DNA of 64,000 bases from Neobacillus nitrireducens (GTDB taxonomy: Bacteria; Bacillota; Bacilli; Bacillales; Cytobacillaceae), in assembly GCF_030915405.1 (NCBI RefSeq), contig NZ_CP133262.1:1736001-1800000 (forward strand), written 5' to 3'. The translations under genes were made by a program, and so were the position numbers. Each line of letters starts with the position of its first letter. Position 1 is the first letter of the stretch. The notes under the pieces are model-generated. The model searched no databases. It saw nothing but the letters and a program-made list of their open reading frames with translations, and was not told the DNA's origin. Positions 63,958-64,000 of the stretch are shown here, piece after piece.

Positions 63958-64000
63958 AATTAAGGAGCTGTTTGCATATATCGCAAACAGCTCCTTATCT
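63958..64000. terminator. Long terminator hairpin at the right edge
   Basis: Perfect 15-bp arms TAAGGAGCTGTTTGC (63961-63975) and GCAAACAGCTCCTTA (63983-63997). A U-rich tail is on the minus strand (ATTTATGTAAATTTTTT), so it probably ends a gene coming from beyond the right edge; it could also serve the 115-residue gene. Confidence 0.75.

Overview
The window is a low-GC Firmicute chromosome segment whose gene content and order are those of the Bacillus core region running, in B. subtilis terms, from the ctaA-G/pycA end down to clpE/mhqR. Spore-former markers (a YhcN/YlaJ lipoprotein), SR1P, ClpE with a CtsR operator, RpoY/RnjA and many small Bacillus-only proteins point to the Bacillaceae outside the B. 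subtilis group proper. All names below come from recognising the protein sequences and the order; no database search was possible.

Layout. 1-3.9 kb: heme A/cytochrome caa3 genes (ctaD partial, ctaC, ctaB, divergent ctaA). 3.9-18.3 kb: pyc, ftsW, ylaN, ylaL-like, ylaK, ylaJ, ylaI, ylaH, typA, ylaF, suhB, yktB, yktA. 18.4-24.6 kb: a flavin enzyme, speA with the dual-function SR1/SR1P RNA gene, a complete group IIC intron inserted after a terminator, and small conserved genes. 24.7-32.3 kb: pdhABCD, ykyA, def and ykrA. 32.5-35.5 kb: a candidate 23-residue peptide gene, rpoY-rnjA and ktrC. 35.6-45.7 kb: thiol peroxidase/thioredoxin-like pair ykuU-ykuV, lysine-pathway genes dapH and ykuR, ccpC, an MFS exporter, darB (broken), ykuJ, ykuI and a C39-type peptidase. 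45.9-53.7 kb: ykuE, ykyB, patA (broken), ykwC, an odd SDR protein, ptsI-ptsH. 54-64 kb: ykvS, a DUF6254-type mini-protein, a CPBP protease, ykvI, clpE under CtsR boxes, an M3 peptidase, mhqR with a strong autoregulatory site, an Fsr-type MFS exporter, and a hemerythrin gene behind an Fnr-type site.

Functional threads. Aerobic respiration and its heme supply, pyruvate entry to the TCA cycle from both sides (PDH and pyruvate carboxylase), and general PTS proteins make this a central-carbon region. DapH, PatA and YkuR are three steps of the acetylated diaminopimelate route. Pyc, DarB and KtrC are all proteins tied to c-di-AMP in B. subtilis. Stress control is readable from operators: CtsR (clpE), MhqR (mhqR), CcpN (SR1), and PerR-like and Fnr-like sites.

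No wholly new multi-gene system is evident. The least-explained items are a fold-back repeat family sitting directly after stop codons (three copies, with a covarying terminal stem), a helically phased array of four GTCACAAA-type boxes at the ptsHI promoter, a 23-residue cationic amphipathic peptide gene before rpoY, a probable CTG-initiated lipoprotein, and a perfect 27-bp palindrome spanning the convergent ends of patA and ykwC. Two genes (darB, patA) are broken by one-base losses in A runs, which may be sequencing error. No rRNA, tRNA, CRISPR array or prophage was seen.
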